From Gracilimonas sediminicola (GTDB taxonomy: Bacteria > Bacteroidota > Rhodothermia > Balneolales > Balneolaceae): a DNA stretch of 64,000 nt. The notes below the pieces were generated by a model. The model was given only the letters and a program-made list of their open reading frames with translations. It was not told the origin of the DNA and searched no databases. Positions 17,343 through 25,624 of the stretch are shown one piece after another (position 1 is the stretch's first letter; each line of letters begins with the position of its first letter). The stretch is from NCBI RefSeq assembly GCF_024320785.1, contig NZ_JANDBC010000002.1, forward strand, positions 124,001 through 188,000, in the 5' to 3' direction. Position numbers and translations under genes: made by a program.

Positions 17343-20300
17343 TTAAAACGAAAATCTTACACCAAAACGGATCGTCCTTGGATCAAGGAAATTGAAAAAC
17401 CGTTGATTAGGCATATTGATATATGCTTTGTCGTCTAACACTTTATTGACAAAGCCCTTATCTGCTTCAACAAAAGATCCGTTTTCAAACTGGTAATACT
17501 TTCCTTCCTGGGTATTGTAGTACAAGGCCCGCCCGTTCGGGTTACTTATGGTTCCCAAATCAGTAGTAGCTTCAATCGGTACATACTCAACACTTGCAGG
17601 ACGGTAGTCGCCTGGTTGATCGTTACCGGGAACACGCGAGCTCAATAAATTTATCTCTTCAAGCTTTCCTTTTGGCAGGTGAAGTGAAGCCATATAATCC
17701 AGGTAATCGTTACCGTCAATCAGGCCGGAATTGAAAATGCTGAAGTTTCTTCGGTTGATCACATTACTCACATCAGCAAAGAATCGAAGGTTAGATCCGT
17801 CCCCGAGGTCCACGCGTTTTGTCAATCGCAGGCTGGTTCCCCAGAAATCTCTGTATTGCAGGTTATCCACTATACCGGGAATTGAACCTCCTCCTGTATA
17901 AGTAAACTTATCCCCTGCCCTCCAGGTAACTAATGGCACAACCTGCCAGCTACCTAAGGGGTGGCCACCAAGAAATTCAGGTCCAACATCAGATGGTGTC
18001 TGGAAATACAATTGCAAGCGGGCATAAGGACGTGGTGTTGATCTGTTTATGTCATTATCAGCTGTTAAGCGCTCGTATTGACGTTGCTCAAATGGGTTTT
18101 CATAGTTTTCAAGCGTTCCAAAAAACCCAGTCGTTTGCACATCATAGGTGTAATTAATTTCACCCCAGAAAAATCTTCCTCTTTGTTTTCTGAGAGTAAA
18201 TTCTATACCGCGGATATCTTCATATGAAAATGGCCGGCTAACCGTGTAGTTGCTGTTATCACGTCCTGTAAATGAAACCTGAATAGGCTGGTTGGTCAAA
18301 TCTTTATAGTAACCGCTTATTCGTATCAAATAATTATCGAATAAGTTTTGCTCATATCCGAGTTCATAAGCAACGGTTTTAGGTAAACTATTACCCGGAG
18401 CAGCAATACGTGTTACGGTATTCGTAAAAGGCTCAACTCGGACCAGATACAGGTTTTCTGGATCCGGTAGCTGAACGAAATGTCCGTAATTAAAGAACAG
18501 CTTACTGCTTTCGGTGATTGGGAAAGAAACCCCTAAGCGTGGCTGCAGTACAACCTGAGGATCAACATCTGAAGTAGCTGCCGTGTCCAGCGCGGAAGCG
18601 TTTCCACTCGAAAATAAATCAGTAAAAGGCTCATAATCATACCACTCAACATTCGGGTCATTGTAGGTCAGGCGAAGCCCCAGGTTAGCTATCATACCAC
18701 GGAACTCTAACTTATCCTGAACATATGCTCCTATTCGGTACGGAGTTGTATTCCAAACGGAGCGGGTACGGCCTGAAGGTAGCACCTTATCAAAAGAACC
18801 GTAGTTTACCCGGCTGTTGGTCCTGTTAAAATCAATTCCCGCCTTGATCAAGTTAAAGCGATCGACCTGGCTGGTGATGGCGAAATTCACATTCAGGTCA
18901 GAAACCTCACTACTATCCCGGGAGGTACTCATTCCAACTCCCATTCGCATACCGGACGCTAAGCCAAATGAGGTCTCATCAAAGAATCCAAATGGAGCTG
19001 CAGAAAAACCAACTCCTCCAAAACTAACAACATCGGAAGTATCGCGAAATCCACCGGGATTCGTGCTGTTACTTGAATAATAGTTGCTAACCTTTACTTC
19101 GTAAAATGTATTGTTGTTGATGGAGTGAGTAAACTGTGCCCCGAGATTTGCACTTACTCTTTCAGATGGCGCCCAGTAATCGGTAGCATATAATCTGGAC
19201 TCAATGAAACTTACCCGTTCAATACTACCTGCAATACCGGACGGGGATACAAAGAAGCCCGGATTACCTGACTGACTGGCACCTGTACCTGTTTCCTTAC
19301 TGTACAGTCCGTCAATCGACAATTTCATACCCGTTCCCACATTACTCGTTACTTTGGTCTGGAAAGTAGTTTGCTGATACCGGTCTCTTGAAAGCGGTAC
19401 CATGTACATGGTCTGGGTTTGGCGAAGAGATGATGAAAACCGCAAGTCTCCTAACTTTTCACTTACAAACGGAACCGGGCCACCTACCGTCAAATCAATT
19501 TCATAATCAGGCTCGGTGATGGCAAAATCTTTTCTGTGCTGCCATAGAAAAGCCTGCTGAGCTGCCTCAGGTGTCAAATCATTTGTTGGATCGTCGTCAG
19601 CGAGAAGGTTCTGTGAAAAAGCATTCCACCCAATAAATGATGGATAATTCTGCTGGGTGTATCGGTCCCAGGTTCCGTTGTCTGTACCGGTCCAGGCCAC
19701 TTCATCATCCATATAAGGACGAAGCCAGTATGAATTAGGACTGTTTATATCCTGCCCTACATTTTTCTTTTGTGGAGGGGTAATACGAATCAGCCCATCT
19801 ACCGTATAACGATCAGGATTACCTTCTTTACTGGTAACATTAATCAAACCGGACCTGAGGTTACCGTACTCAGCATTAAAACCACCGGTTTGCAGCTGTA
19901 CATTTTCAACTGAAGTAACACTTACTCCGGTAAACGGGCTGTTATCTCGCCCGGAACGAAGAGTAAATCCATTCAGGTTGAACGAAATCTCATCAGAGCC
20001 ACTACCCCGAACGCTTAAACCTTCAACACCGGCTTGCAGACCAACCACATCAGAAACACTGGCTACCGGAAGCGCATCAATATTTTCTTTACTAATATTA
20101 GCCTGACTGGAAGAAACATCTTTCTTCACAACAGGTTGTTCAGCCACAACCACAACTTCTTCCCCTTCAAAGGTTTGTTCCGACATTTCGATATCAACCT
20201 CAGTAGTCAGGTTGATGTTTACTTCCACCTCTTCAATAACAACCGGAGTAAACCCCACAAATGAGGCTCTAAGGGTGTAAGTGCCCGGCTTCACGTTTAA

Positions 20301-20486
20301 TATTTGATAATATCCATCCGGTTGAGTAGCTGTTCCCTGGGTTGTTCCTGCAATAATTACGTTCACCCCCGGAAGCGGTTCCCCTTCCATGTCAGTTACA
20401 AATCCGGTTATCTTACCGGTTTGCGCGAGAAGGGATTGAGAGATAAGCAAAAAGAAGAAGAATGATAGTAGCTTTTTAACATCCAT
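17343..20486 (-). CDS. TonB-dependent outer-membrane receptor with carboxypeptidase-like N-terminal domain
   Basis: First gene of the five-gene operon. The ATG at 20486 is preferred, since it puts MDVKKLLSFFFFLLIS directly as a signal peptide; an ATG 12 codons upstream (20522) is possible. A CarboxypepD_reg-like domain (GKITGFVTDMEGEPLPGVNV) is followed by a plug with LPVASVSDVVGLQAG, LSVRGSGSDEI and GGFNAEYGNLRSG, then a large barrel ending in FGVRFSF. Length of about 1047 residues is normal for the SusC-like class with the extra domain. No SusD gene lies next to it. Substrate unknown; presence in an operon with propeller lipoproteins suggests import of an oligomer or release of a product. 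Confidence 0.92.
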   Translation of the reverse strand: MDVKKLLSFFFFLLISQSLLAQTGKITGFVTDMEGEPLPGVNVIIAGTTQGTATQPDGYYQILNVKPGTYTLRASFVGFTPVVIEEVEVNINLTTEVDIEMSEQTFEGEEVVVVAEQPVVKKDVSSSQANISKENIDALPVASVSDVVGLQAGVEGLSVRGSGSDEISFNLNGFTLRSGRDNSPFTGVSVTSVENVQLQTGGFNAEYGNLRSGLINVTSKEGNPDRYTVDGLIRITPPQKKNVGQDINSPNSYWLRPYMDDEVAWTGTDNGTWDRYTQQNYPSFIGWNAFSQNLLADDDPTNDLTPEAAQQAFLWQHRKDFAITEPDYEIDLTVGGPVPFVSEKLGDLRFSSSLRQTQTMYMVPLSRDRYQQTTFQTKVTSNVGTGMKLSIDGLYSKETGTGASQSGNPGFFVSPSGIAGSIERVSFIESRLYATDYWAPSERVSANLGAQFTHSINNNTFYEVKVSNYYSSNSTNPGGFRDTSDVVSFGGVGFSAAPFGFFDETSFGLASGMRMGVGMSTSRDSSEVSDLNVNFAITSQVDRFNLIKAGIDFNRTNSRVNYGSFDKVLPSGRTRSVWNTTPYRIGAYVQDKLEFRGMIANLGLRLTYNDPNVEWYDYEPFTDLFSSGNASALDTAATSDVDPQVVLQPRLGVSFPITESSKLFFNYGHFVQLPDPENLYLVRVEPFTNTVTRIAAPGNSLPKTVAYELGYEQNLFDNYLIRISGYYKDLTNQPIQVSFTGRDNSNYTVSRPFSYEDIRGIEFTLRKQRGRFFWGEINYTYDVQTTGFFGTLENYENPFEQRQYERLTADNDINRSTPRPYARLQLYFQTPSDVGPEFLGGHPLGSWQVVPLVTWRAGDKFTYTGGGSIPGIVDNLQYRDFWGTSLRLTKRVDLGDGSNLRFFADVSNVINRRNFSIFNSGLIDGNDYLDYMASLHLPKGKLEEINLLSSRVPGNDQPGDYRPASVEYVPIEATTDLGTISNPNGRALYYNTQEGKYYQFENGSFVEADKGFVNKVLDDKAYINMPNQRFFNFLDPRTIRFGVRFSF

Positions 20487-21133
20487 AGACTGAAAAATTA
20501 TTTTTAACAGTAGAAATCCCAAACAGGATTTTTCAGTGTTGACTGAAACCGCATAGTATAAAATTCCAATTAAGAAATAAACTTTTGTTGAAGGTTTTTT
20601 AGCAAACAGTGAAACTCACTGAATTTCGTTAATTCCTTTGCCTCGAAGCTGCTTCATTTAGTTACTTCTCTCTCTTACCTATATCCCTGATATCCCCACC
20701 ACCCTTATAAAAAATTTTCTTCTATATAACTTCCAATCCTTGCTTATGCTTTAACCATCTGAATTTTAATTGACTTGCCATGAAAAATTTTTTCACCAAT
20801 TACCGTTTATTAAACACTCAGCATTTCCCTAAAAGTTTAAATGAACAGCCAAATTTAAGCCCTTTATACTATTCGTTGTGCGCCGGTTCGATATCTTAAA
20901 TTCCGTGTGGTTCCAAGGTTTTCTTCATAGAAAAAATTCTCAAAACCATACCAAGTAACATTTTTTAAATATTTCGCACATAAATTTTGAGCGTGCATGG
21001 TTAAAACCTATCCCGGATTTCAAGAAATCTCAGCTATTTTTGACGAAATGGATCACCTGATTCTATCTTGCAAATTGAGTTTTAGCATCAATCCGCTGAT
21101 CTGGCTATCATTCGGCTCAATCAAATTCGAGCT
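20487..21133. other. Long intergenic control region between the TonB operon and kynA
   Basis: About 650 A+T-rich base pairs separate the divergent TonB-receptor operon and kynA. On the minus strand, a TATACT hexamer (agtata at 20555-20560) lies about 70 bp upstream of the receptor start and could be a -10 element, but no convincing upstream partner is seen. There is no open frame with a coding look, no tRNA and no strong hairpin. The length suggests regulated transcription on one or both sides. Confidence 0.4.
21039..21070 (+). promoter_or_regulatory. kynA: Candidate Bacteroidota-type promoter for kynA
   Basis: TTTG at 21039-21042 and TATCTTG at 21064-21070 are 21 bp apart, close to the TTTG / TAnnTTTG arrangement read by the Bacteroidota main sigma factor. 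It lies about 64 bp upstream of the kynA ATG. A match by eye only, in A+T-rich DNA. Confidence 0.3.
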
Positions 21134-21913
21134 ATGAGCCTTACATATACCAACTACCTGAAAATCGACGAACTGCTTGAACTACAGCAGCTTAAATCAG
21201 ACCCACCTGAACATGATGAAACCCTGTTCATCATTATCCATCAAACCTATGAGTTGTGGTTCAAACAGATATTGCATGAATTTGGGAAGCTCCGCAATAA
21301 CCTGGAAGACGGAAACACCTGGGCTTCTCTTAAAACCATGCGGCGGGTTCTTACCATATTAAAAACCATGGTCTCCCAAATTGATATCCTGGAAACCATG
21401 ACCCCTCTTGAGTTCAATAGCTTTCGAAAATTCCTGGGCCAGTCGAGCGGGTTTCAATCCCTGCAGTTCCGGGAAATGGAAATCGTTTGTGGACTCCGCT
21501 TCCCCTTAATGAAAGAAGCCCATAAAGATCAGCCCACACATATAAAGGTATTGGAGCAGCGGATGGAGGAATCTACGCTGTGGGAAAGTTTTTGTGCCTA
21601 CCTGAGAACGCGGGGATATGACATCCATCCCGAACGGGAAAATGAAAAGGGATTGGTTCATGAACCTTCCGAAGAAATTCAGGATATGTTGGTTAAAGCC
21701 ATGAAAAACGACCCCGAGGCGGCTGTAATCGCAGAGCTGTTTGTGGATTATGATGAAGGGCTGCAGGAGTGGCGCTACCGGCACGTTAAAATGGTGGAAC
21801 GAACCATCGGCACCAAAAAAGGAACCGGTGGATCGGACGGTGCCAAATACCTGCATAAAACATTGAACAACCCCATTTTTCCTGACCTTTGGGCTATCCG
21901 TTCAAAATTTTGA
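21134..21913 (+). CDS. kynA: Tryptophan 2,3-dioxygenase
   Basis: Haem enzyme that opens the indole ring of L-tryptophan to N-formylkynurenine, the first step of the kynurenine pathway. The 259 residues include IIHQTYELWFKQILHE at 34-49, with the substrate-binding aromatic and His residues, LGQSSGFQSLQFREME in the middle, and near the C-terminus RYRHVKMVERTIGTKKGTGG, where His217 is the likely haem ligand. Slightly short but complete for a bacterial enzyme. The next gene, 72 bp on, is a kynureninase-like gene; no formamidase is in the window, so formylkynurenine hydrolysis must be encoded elsewhere or be spontaneous. Confidence 0.95.
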   Translation: MSLTYTNYLKIDELLELQQLKSDPPEHDETLFIIIHQTYELWFKQILHEFGKLRNNLEDGNTWASLKTMRRVLTILKTMVSQIDILETMTPLEFNSFRKFLGQSSGFQSLQFREMEIVCGLRFPLMKEAHKDQPTHIKVLEQRMEESTLWESFCAYLRTRGYDIHPERENEKGLVHEPSEEIQDMLVKAMKNDPEAAVIAELFVDYDEGLQEWRYRHVKMVERTIGTKKGTGGSDGAKYLHKTLNNPIFPDLWAIRSKF

Positions 21914-21985
21914 TTTATGCGAACATTTGGCATTTAAAAACAGTTAACTTAGCACCTTTATCTTCACGTACATCCCTTATTTTTT

Positions 21986-23173
21986 ATGTCTGATATTGAT
22001 TTTTTAGCCAATAAGCTCTCCCCTCATTATTCTCACTTCGATGTAGCAAACCGACTTCTTTTTACCGGTCACTCCCACCAGGCCTGGCCGGATGTAGCGC
22101 GGGAAGGACAAACCGAATATTTCGATGTGTGCGCAAAACATGTAGACAACAAATGGGACATCGCTTTTGAAAAGACGGAAATCCTCAGAAATTACCTGCG
22201 TGATTTTTATGATGACCCTGAAGGATTCTATTGTCGTGAAGAAAGCACTCATGTGCTATTCGTAAGCTGGATGAGCAGTCTGGATCTTAAAAATAAGCCC
22301 AAAATTATATCCACCGATGGTGAATTTCATTCGTTGTTTCGTCAGCTGCACCGGCTGGAAGAAGAAGGCCTGGAGTTTATTCGCGTAGCAACTGAACCCG
22401 ATGAAAATTTTGCAGAACGTATTATTGATGAAATGGATGACCGGACATCGGCCATCATGCTTTCCCGCGTGTATTTTGAGACTTGTCTTATTAATACACA
22501 CCTCACCGAAATTGCTGCAGCGGCCAGAGAAAAAGACATCCCCGTTTTAATTGATGATTATCACGGAACCAATGTTGTTCCTCTGTCTATCCGGGAAGCC
22601 GGGCTGGAAGACTGTTTTATCCTGATTGGAGGCTACAAATATTTGCAGTGGGGAGAAGCAAATTGCTTTCTTCGTTTTCCAAAAGATTGTGACTATCGTC
22701 CTGCTATTACAGGATGGTTCGCAGCGTTCAGCTCTCTCGACAAACCCCGAACCGATGCCCCGGTGGAATATGATAATGGCAACCAACGTTTTGCCAGCGG
22801 AACTTATGACCCTTCCTCCCAATTTCGAGCTGCCCGGGTGGTTGAGTTTTTCCGGGAACACGGATTATCTCCAACTGTTTTGCGCGAACAATACCTGGCG
22901 CAAGTCGGAATGTTAAGAGAACGATTTCTTGCCCATCAGTTTGACAAATCCGTGATTCGCCTCACCCACGAAGAGCCTCTGGAACGGAACGGCGGATTCC
23001 TTTCACTCACCTCTCCCCACGCCCGGGAAATAAGAGCTGCTCTTCTTGAAAAAGGTGTCTTCACCGATGCCCGTGGTGAAATTCTACGGTTTGGGCCTGC
23101 CCCCTATATATCCACTTCTCAGATTAATGAAGCCATAAATGAGCTTAGAACTGTTGTGAAAAATCTGCCCTGA
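21986..23173 (+). CDS. kynU: Kynureninase-like PLP enzyme (aminotransferase class V fold)
   Basis: Predicted to cleave kynurenine to anthranilate and alanine. A 395-residue fold-type I PLP protein: LIDDYHG at 188-194 gives the cofactor Asp and His, and Lys218 in IGGYKYLQWG is the expected Schiff-base lysine. The N-terminal FTGHSHQAWP resembles the substrate-binding start of kynureninases. The family is usually about 410-460 residues, so this is a compact form. Its place directly after kynA is the strongest argument for the substrate; sequence alone would also allow another class V lyase or desulfurase-like enzyme. Confidence 0.82.
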   Translation: MSDIDFLANKLSPHYSHFDVANRLLFTGHSHQAWPDVAREGQTEYFDVCAKHVDNKWDIAFEKTEILRNYLRDFYDDPEGFYCREESTHVLFVSWMSSLDLKNKPKIISTDGEFHSLFRQLHRLEEEGLEFIRVATEPDENFAERIIDEMDDRTSAIMLSRVYFETCLINTHLTEIAAAAREKDIPVLIDDYHGTNVVPLSIREAGLEDCFILIGGYKYLQWGEANCFLRFPKDCDYRPAITGWFAAFSSLDKPRTDAPVEYDNGNQRFASGTYDPSSQFRAARVVEFFREHGLSPTVLREQYLAQVGMLRERFLAHQFDKSVIRLTHEEPLERNGGFLSLTSPHAREIRAALLEKGVFTDARGEILRFGPAPYISTSQINEAINELRTVVKNLP

Positions 23174-23366
23174 AAATTTTTTTTGTAAGGAATCCCTTTT
23201 TAGTTGCTCTAACATGTATCACACATAAACAACTTTTGGGGGAAATATTTTAAATGAGTACATCTGAAATTTGTCTATCACATATATTGAACATATATTC
23301 AAATTGTTTGTTCAGAGGGTGACATGTTCTGTCATTCAGGCTTTGTAAGTTTGTTCCCGGGAAAAA

Positions 23367-23394
23367 TTCCAAGCACCAAATTTCAAATTACAAA
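23367..23394. repeat. Left heptamer array beside the four-helix-bundle gene
   Basis: Four consecutive 7-bp units, ttccaag, caccaaa, tttcaaa and ttacaaa, end 4 bp before the likely ATG of the four-helix-bundle gene. Read on the other strand they are of the form cttggaa or tttgnaa, matching the downstream array at 23786-23834 in inverted orientation. Confidence 0.6.
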
Positions 23395-23398
23395 ATTG

Positions 23399-23767
23399 AT
23401 GGGTACAGCCAAGACATATGATTTACATCAACGGACATATAGCTTTGCTCATTCGATAAGAGATTTTGCTCGTAATGTTCCAAAAGATATCTGCAATATT
23501 GAAGATCTTAAGCAATTAGTAAGAAGTTCCGGTTCAGTTGGGGCTAATTACATTGAAGCTAATGAATCTCTGAGTGATAAAGACTTTATTTACAGAATTA
23601 AGATTTGCAGAAAAGAAGCAAAAGAGTCAGCCTATTGGCTAAGATTAATACATTTGTTTAATGATGCAGAACTTGAGCATAGAAGAAAGAAACTTACAGT
23701 AGAGGCTTCAGAGTTTGTAAAAATATTCTCGACAATCATTCAAAACCGAAGAACAAAATCATCTTAA
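23399..23767 (+). CDS. Four-helix-bundle protein (23S rRNA intervening-sequence protein family)
   Basis: A 122-residue protein starting MGTAKTYDLHQRTYSFAHSI; this ATG (23399) fits the family, whereas an upstream ATG at 23324 would add 25 residues translated from repeat DNA. The motif LVRSSGSVGANYIEANES followed by FIYRIKICRKEAKESAYWL is diagnostic of the IVP/S23 four-helix-bundle family, also related to Avd accessory proteins. Function is not settled; members occur inside 23S rRNA insertions and as stand-alone genes. Here it stands alone between kynU and recA, bracketed by inverted arrays of 7-bp repeats. Its codons are more A+T-rich than those of recA next door, which supports acquisition. 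Confidence 0.85.
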   Translation: MGTAKTYDLHQRTYSFAHSIRDFARNVPKDICNIEDLKQLVRSSGSVGANYIEANESLSDKDFIYRIKICRKEAKESAYWLRLIHLFNDAELEHRRKKLTVEASEFVKIFSTIIQNRRTKSS

Positions 23768-23785
23768 CGAAACGTATATTTTAAA

Positions 23786-23834
23786 ACTTGGAACTTGAGA
23801 TTTGGAATTTGGAGCTTGGGATTTGAAACTTGAA
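23786..23834. repeat. Right heptamer array beside the four-helix-bundle gene
   Basis: Seven back-to-back 7-bp units: acttgga, acttgag, atttgga, atttgga, gcttggg, atttgaa, acttgaa. The common form is RYTTGRR. It starts 19 bp after the stop codon of the gene and is in inverted orientation to the array before the start. The strict 7-bp spacing is seen directly. Confidence 0.75.
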
Positions 23835-23886
23835 CCACCCAAGCCATTAACACCACGGATTTTTATTAATAAAACAGGATACAATT

Positions 23887-24945
23887 ATGTCTAAAGACGA
23901 TCGAATGAAAGCCCTCGATATTGCCGTAGGGCAAATAGAAAAACAACACGGCAAGGGAACCATCATGAAGCTGGGTTCTGAAGCTATTCAGGATATTGAT
24001 GTAATATCCACCGGCTCCATCATGGTTGATTATGCACTTGGGGTGCAGGGAATTCCACGTGGACGTGTAACTGAAATTTACGGGCCGGAAGCGAGTGGTA
24101 AAACCACCCTCGCCCTTCAGGTAATTGCGGAAGCACAAAAAGCCGGCGGATATGCCGCTTTTATTGACGCTGAACACGCCTTTGATCCACGCTATGCTAA
24201 AGCTCTGGGGATTAATGTAGAAGAGCTATTGGTCTCCCAACCCGATAACGGAGAACAGGCACTCGAAATCACCGAAACTTTGATTCGGTCAGGCGCACTC
24301 GATGTAGTTGTGGTTGACTCCGTAGCCGCGCTTGTGCCACGGGCCGAACTGGAAGGTGAAATGGGAGATTCTCACATGGGGCTACAAGCTCGGCTGATGT
24401 CGCAGGCGATGAGAAAGATTACCGGAATCATCAACAAGAGCCGGACGTCCTGCATTTTCATTAACCAGGTTCGGGAGAAAATCGGGGTAATGTTTGGTAA
24501 CCCGGAAACCACCACCGGTGGTCGAGCCCTTAAATTCTACTCTTCTGTTCGTATTGATATTCGCAGAATTGGCTCCATCAAAAGTGGCGACGAAGTAATC
24601 GGTAACCGAACCAAAGTCAAAATAGCTAAGAACAAAGTGGCCCCTCCTTTTAAAGTGGTCGAATTTAATATCATGTATGGAAAAGGGATTTCCCGCATTT
24701 CCGAAATTCTTGACCTTGCCGTAGAGTACGACATTATCGAGAAGCGAGGCAGCTGGTTCCGTCATGGCGGTGAACCGATCGGTCAGGGTTCCGATGCAGC
24801 AATGCAGTTCCTGGAAGAAGATCCTGAATTAGCTGATAAAATTGAGCAGCAGGTTCGCGCTAAACTCCGCGGTGAAGAATTAGAGGAAGTTGAGGAGGAA
24901 AAGGGTAAGAAAAAAGACAAAGAAGCCGTTGAAGAAGAAGGATAA
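23887..24945 (+). CDS. recA: Recombinase RecA
   Basis: Strand-exchange ATPase for homologous recombination and SOS induction. The 352 residues include Walker [10 protein letters not shown] at about 67-75, the motif [27 protein letters not shown] and loop L2 with [20 protein letters not shown]. The C-terminus is an acidic, Lys-rich tail ([17 protein letters not shown]) as usual. No LexA-like box was recognised in the short gap before it. It overlaps the start of recX. Confidence 0.98.
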   Translation: MSKDDRMKALDIAVGQIEKQHGKGTIMKLGSEAIQDIDVISTGSIMVDYALGVQGIPRGRVTEIYGPEASGKTTLALQVIAEAQKAGGYAAFIDAEHAFDPRYAKALGINVEELLVSQPDNGEQALEITETLIRSGALDVVVVDSVAALVPRAELEGEMGDSHMGLQARLMSQAMRKITGIINKSRTSCIFINQVREKIGVMFGNPETTTGGRALKFYSSVRIDIRRIGSIKSGDEVIGNRTKVKIAKNKVAPPFKVVEFNIMYGKGISRISEILDLAVEYDIIEKRGSWFRHGGEPIGQGSDAAMQFLEEDPELADKIEQQVRAKLRGEELEEVEEEKGKKKDKEAVEEEG

Positions 24946-25624
24946 ATATCAACGGTATTCGGAAGAAGCATTCAAGCTTCTTCCGGCCCCTGTTTCCGAA
25001 ATTCAGGTTCAAAAGAAAAATAGCAGCCGGTACTCTATTTTCGTCAAGAACCAATTTCTGATTGGGGTTTCCGACTCTACTCTTACAAAACTAAATCTAA
25101 AGAAGGGCGTTGAAATAACGCCTTCTTTTTTGCAGCAAATTGAGAAGCAGGAAGACCAATGGGCTGCCCGTGAATACATGTTTCGAATTCTCTCACGGCG
25201 CGACCACTCCCGCAAAGAGTTAAAAGACAAAGCCTATAAAAAAGGCTACTCGGGCAGCTTCATCGATGAAATTCTGGATGAGTTCGAACAAAAGGAATAC
25301 ATCAACGATCGGAAGTTTGCAGAAAAGTATGCTGCTGATAAGTTTGAGTTCAACGACTGGGGTCCCTATAAAATCAGAACTCAGTTATTTAAAAAGGGTA
25401 TTTCAAAATCAATAGCCGAACAGGTAATTAATACTACTTTTGGAGATCAGGCGATCAAAGAAAGCATGATGACTTTAATCACCAAAAGGAAAAAGAGATA
25501 CCTAAGAGAGCCGGAAGAAAAACGCCGGAAGAAAGTTTTCGACTATTTAATGAGAAAAGGGTATGATTCAGAAAATATTTTAAAGCATCTGGACGAACTT
25601 CTCTCTCTCATTTCAGGAGAATAA
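24929..25624 (+). CDS. recX: Regulatory protein RecX
   Basis: Modulates RecA filaments by direct binding. The frame overlaps the end of recA; no ATG is available. I place the start at TTG 24929 (overlap 17 bp); TTG 24890 is an alternative adding 13 basic residues. The N-terminal part [20 protein letters not shown] matches the extra N-terminal domain of long RecX proteins such as that of Bacillus, and the core has [27 protein letters not shown] and the RecX triple-helix repeats to [15 protein letters not shown]. An intrinsic-terminator-like hairpin lies inside the reading frame at 25099-25131. The 3' end overlaps the convergent gene by 17 bp. Confidence 0.88.
   Translation: MKKKDKYQRYSEEAFKLLPAPVSEIQVQKKNSSRYSIFVKNQFLIGVSDSTLTKLNLKKGVEITPSFLQQIEKQEDQWAAREYMFRILSRRDHSRKELKDKAYKKGYSGSFIDEILDEFEQKEYINDRKFAEKYAADKFEFNDWGPYKIRTQLFKKGISKSIAEQVINTTFGDQAIKESMMTLITKRKKRYLREPEEKRRKKVFDYLMRKGYDSENILKHLDELLSLISGE
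25099..25131 (+). terminator. recX: Intrinsic-terminator-like hairpin inside recX
   Basis: AAGAAGGGCGTT (25100-25111), loop GAAAT, AACGCCTTCTT (25117-25127), with T residues at 25126-25131. The stem is 11 bp with one bulged G, and the tail has six T in a row. It lies about 155 bp after the recA stop and within the part of recX coding for the N-terminal domain (around [15 protein letters not shown]). Such a structure should end many recA transcripts and lower recX output. Confidence 0.65.

Noticed and set aside
23399-23767. Four-helix-bundle gene considered as part of a diversity-generating retroelement (Avd)
   Set aside because: No reverse transcriptase or template/variable repeat pair was seen in the surrounding sequence.
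23786-23834. Heptamer array considered as a CRISPR or satellite array
   Set aside because: Units are 7 bp, contiguous and without spacers; no cas genes. It is reported as a repeat beside the four-helix-bundle gene instead.
25608-25624. The 17-bp overlap of recX and the convergent gene considered as a frameshift or assembly fault
   Set aside because: Both proteins have complete family-like C-termini, so a short tail-to-tail overlap is the simpler reading.
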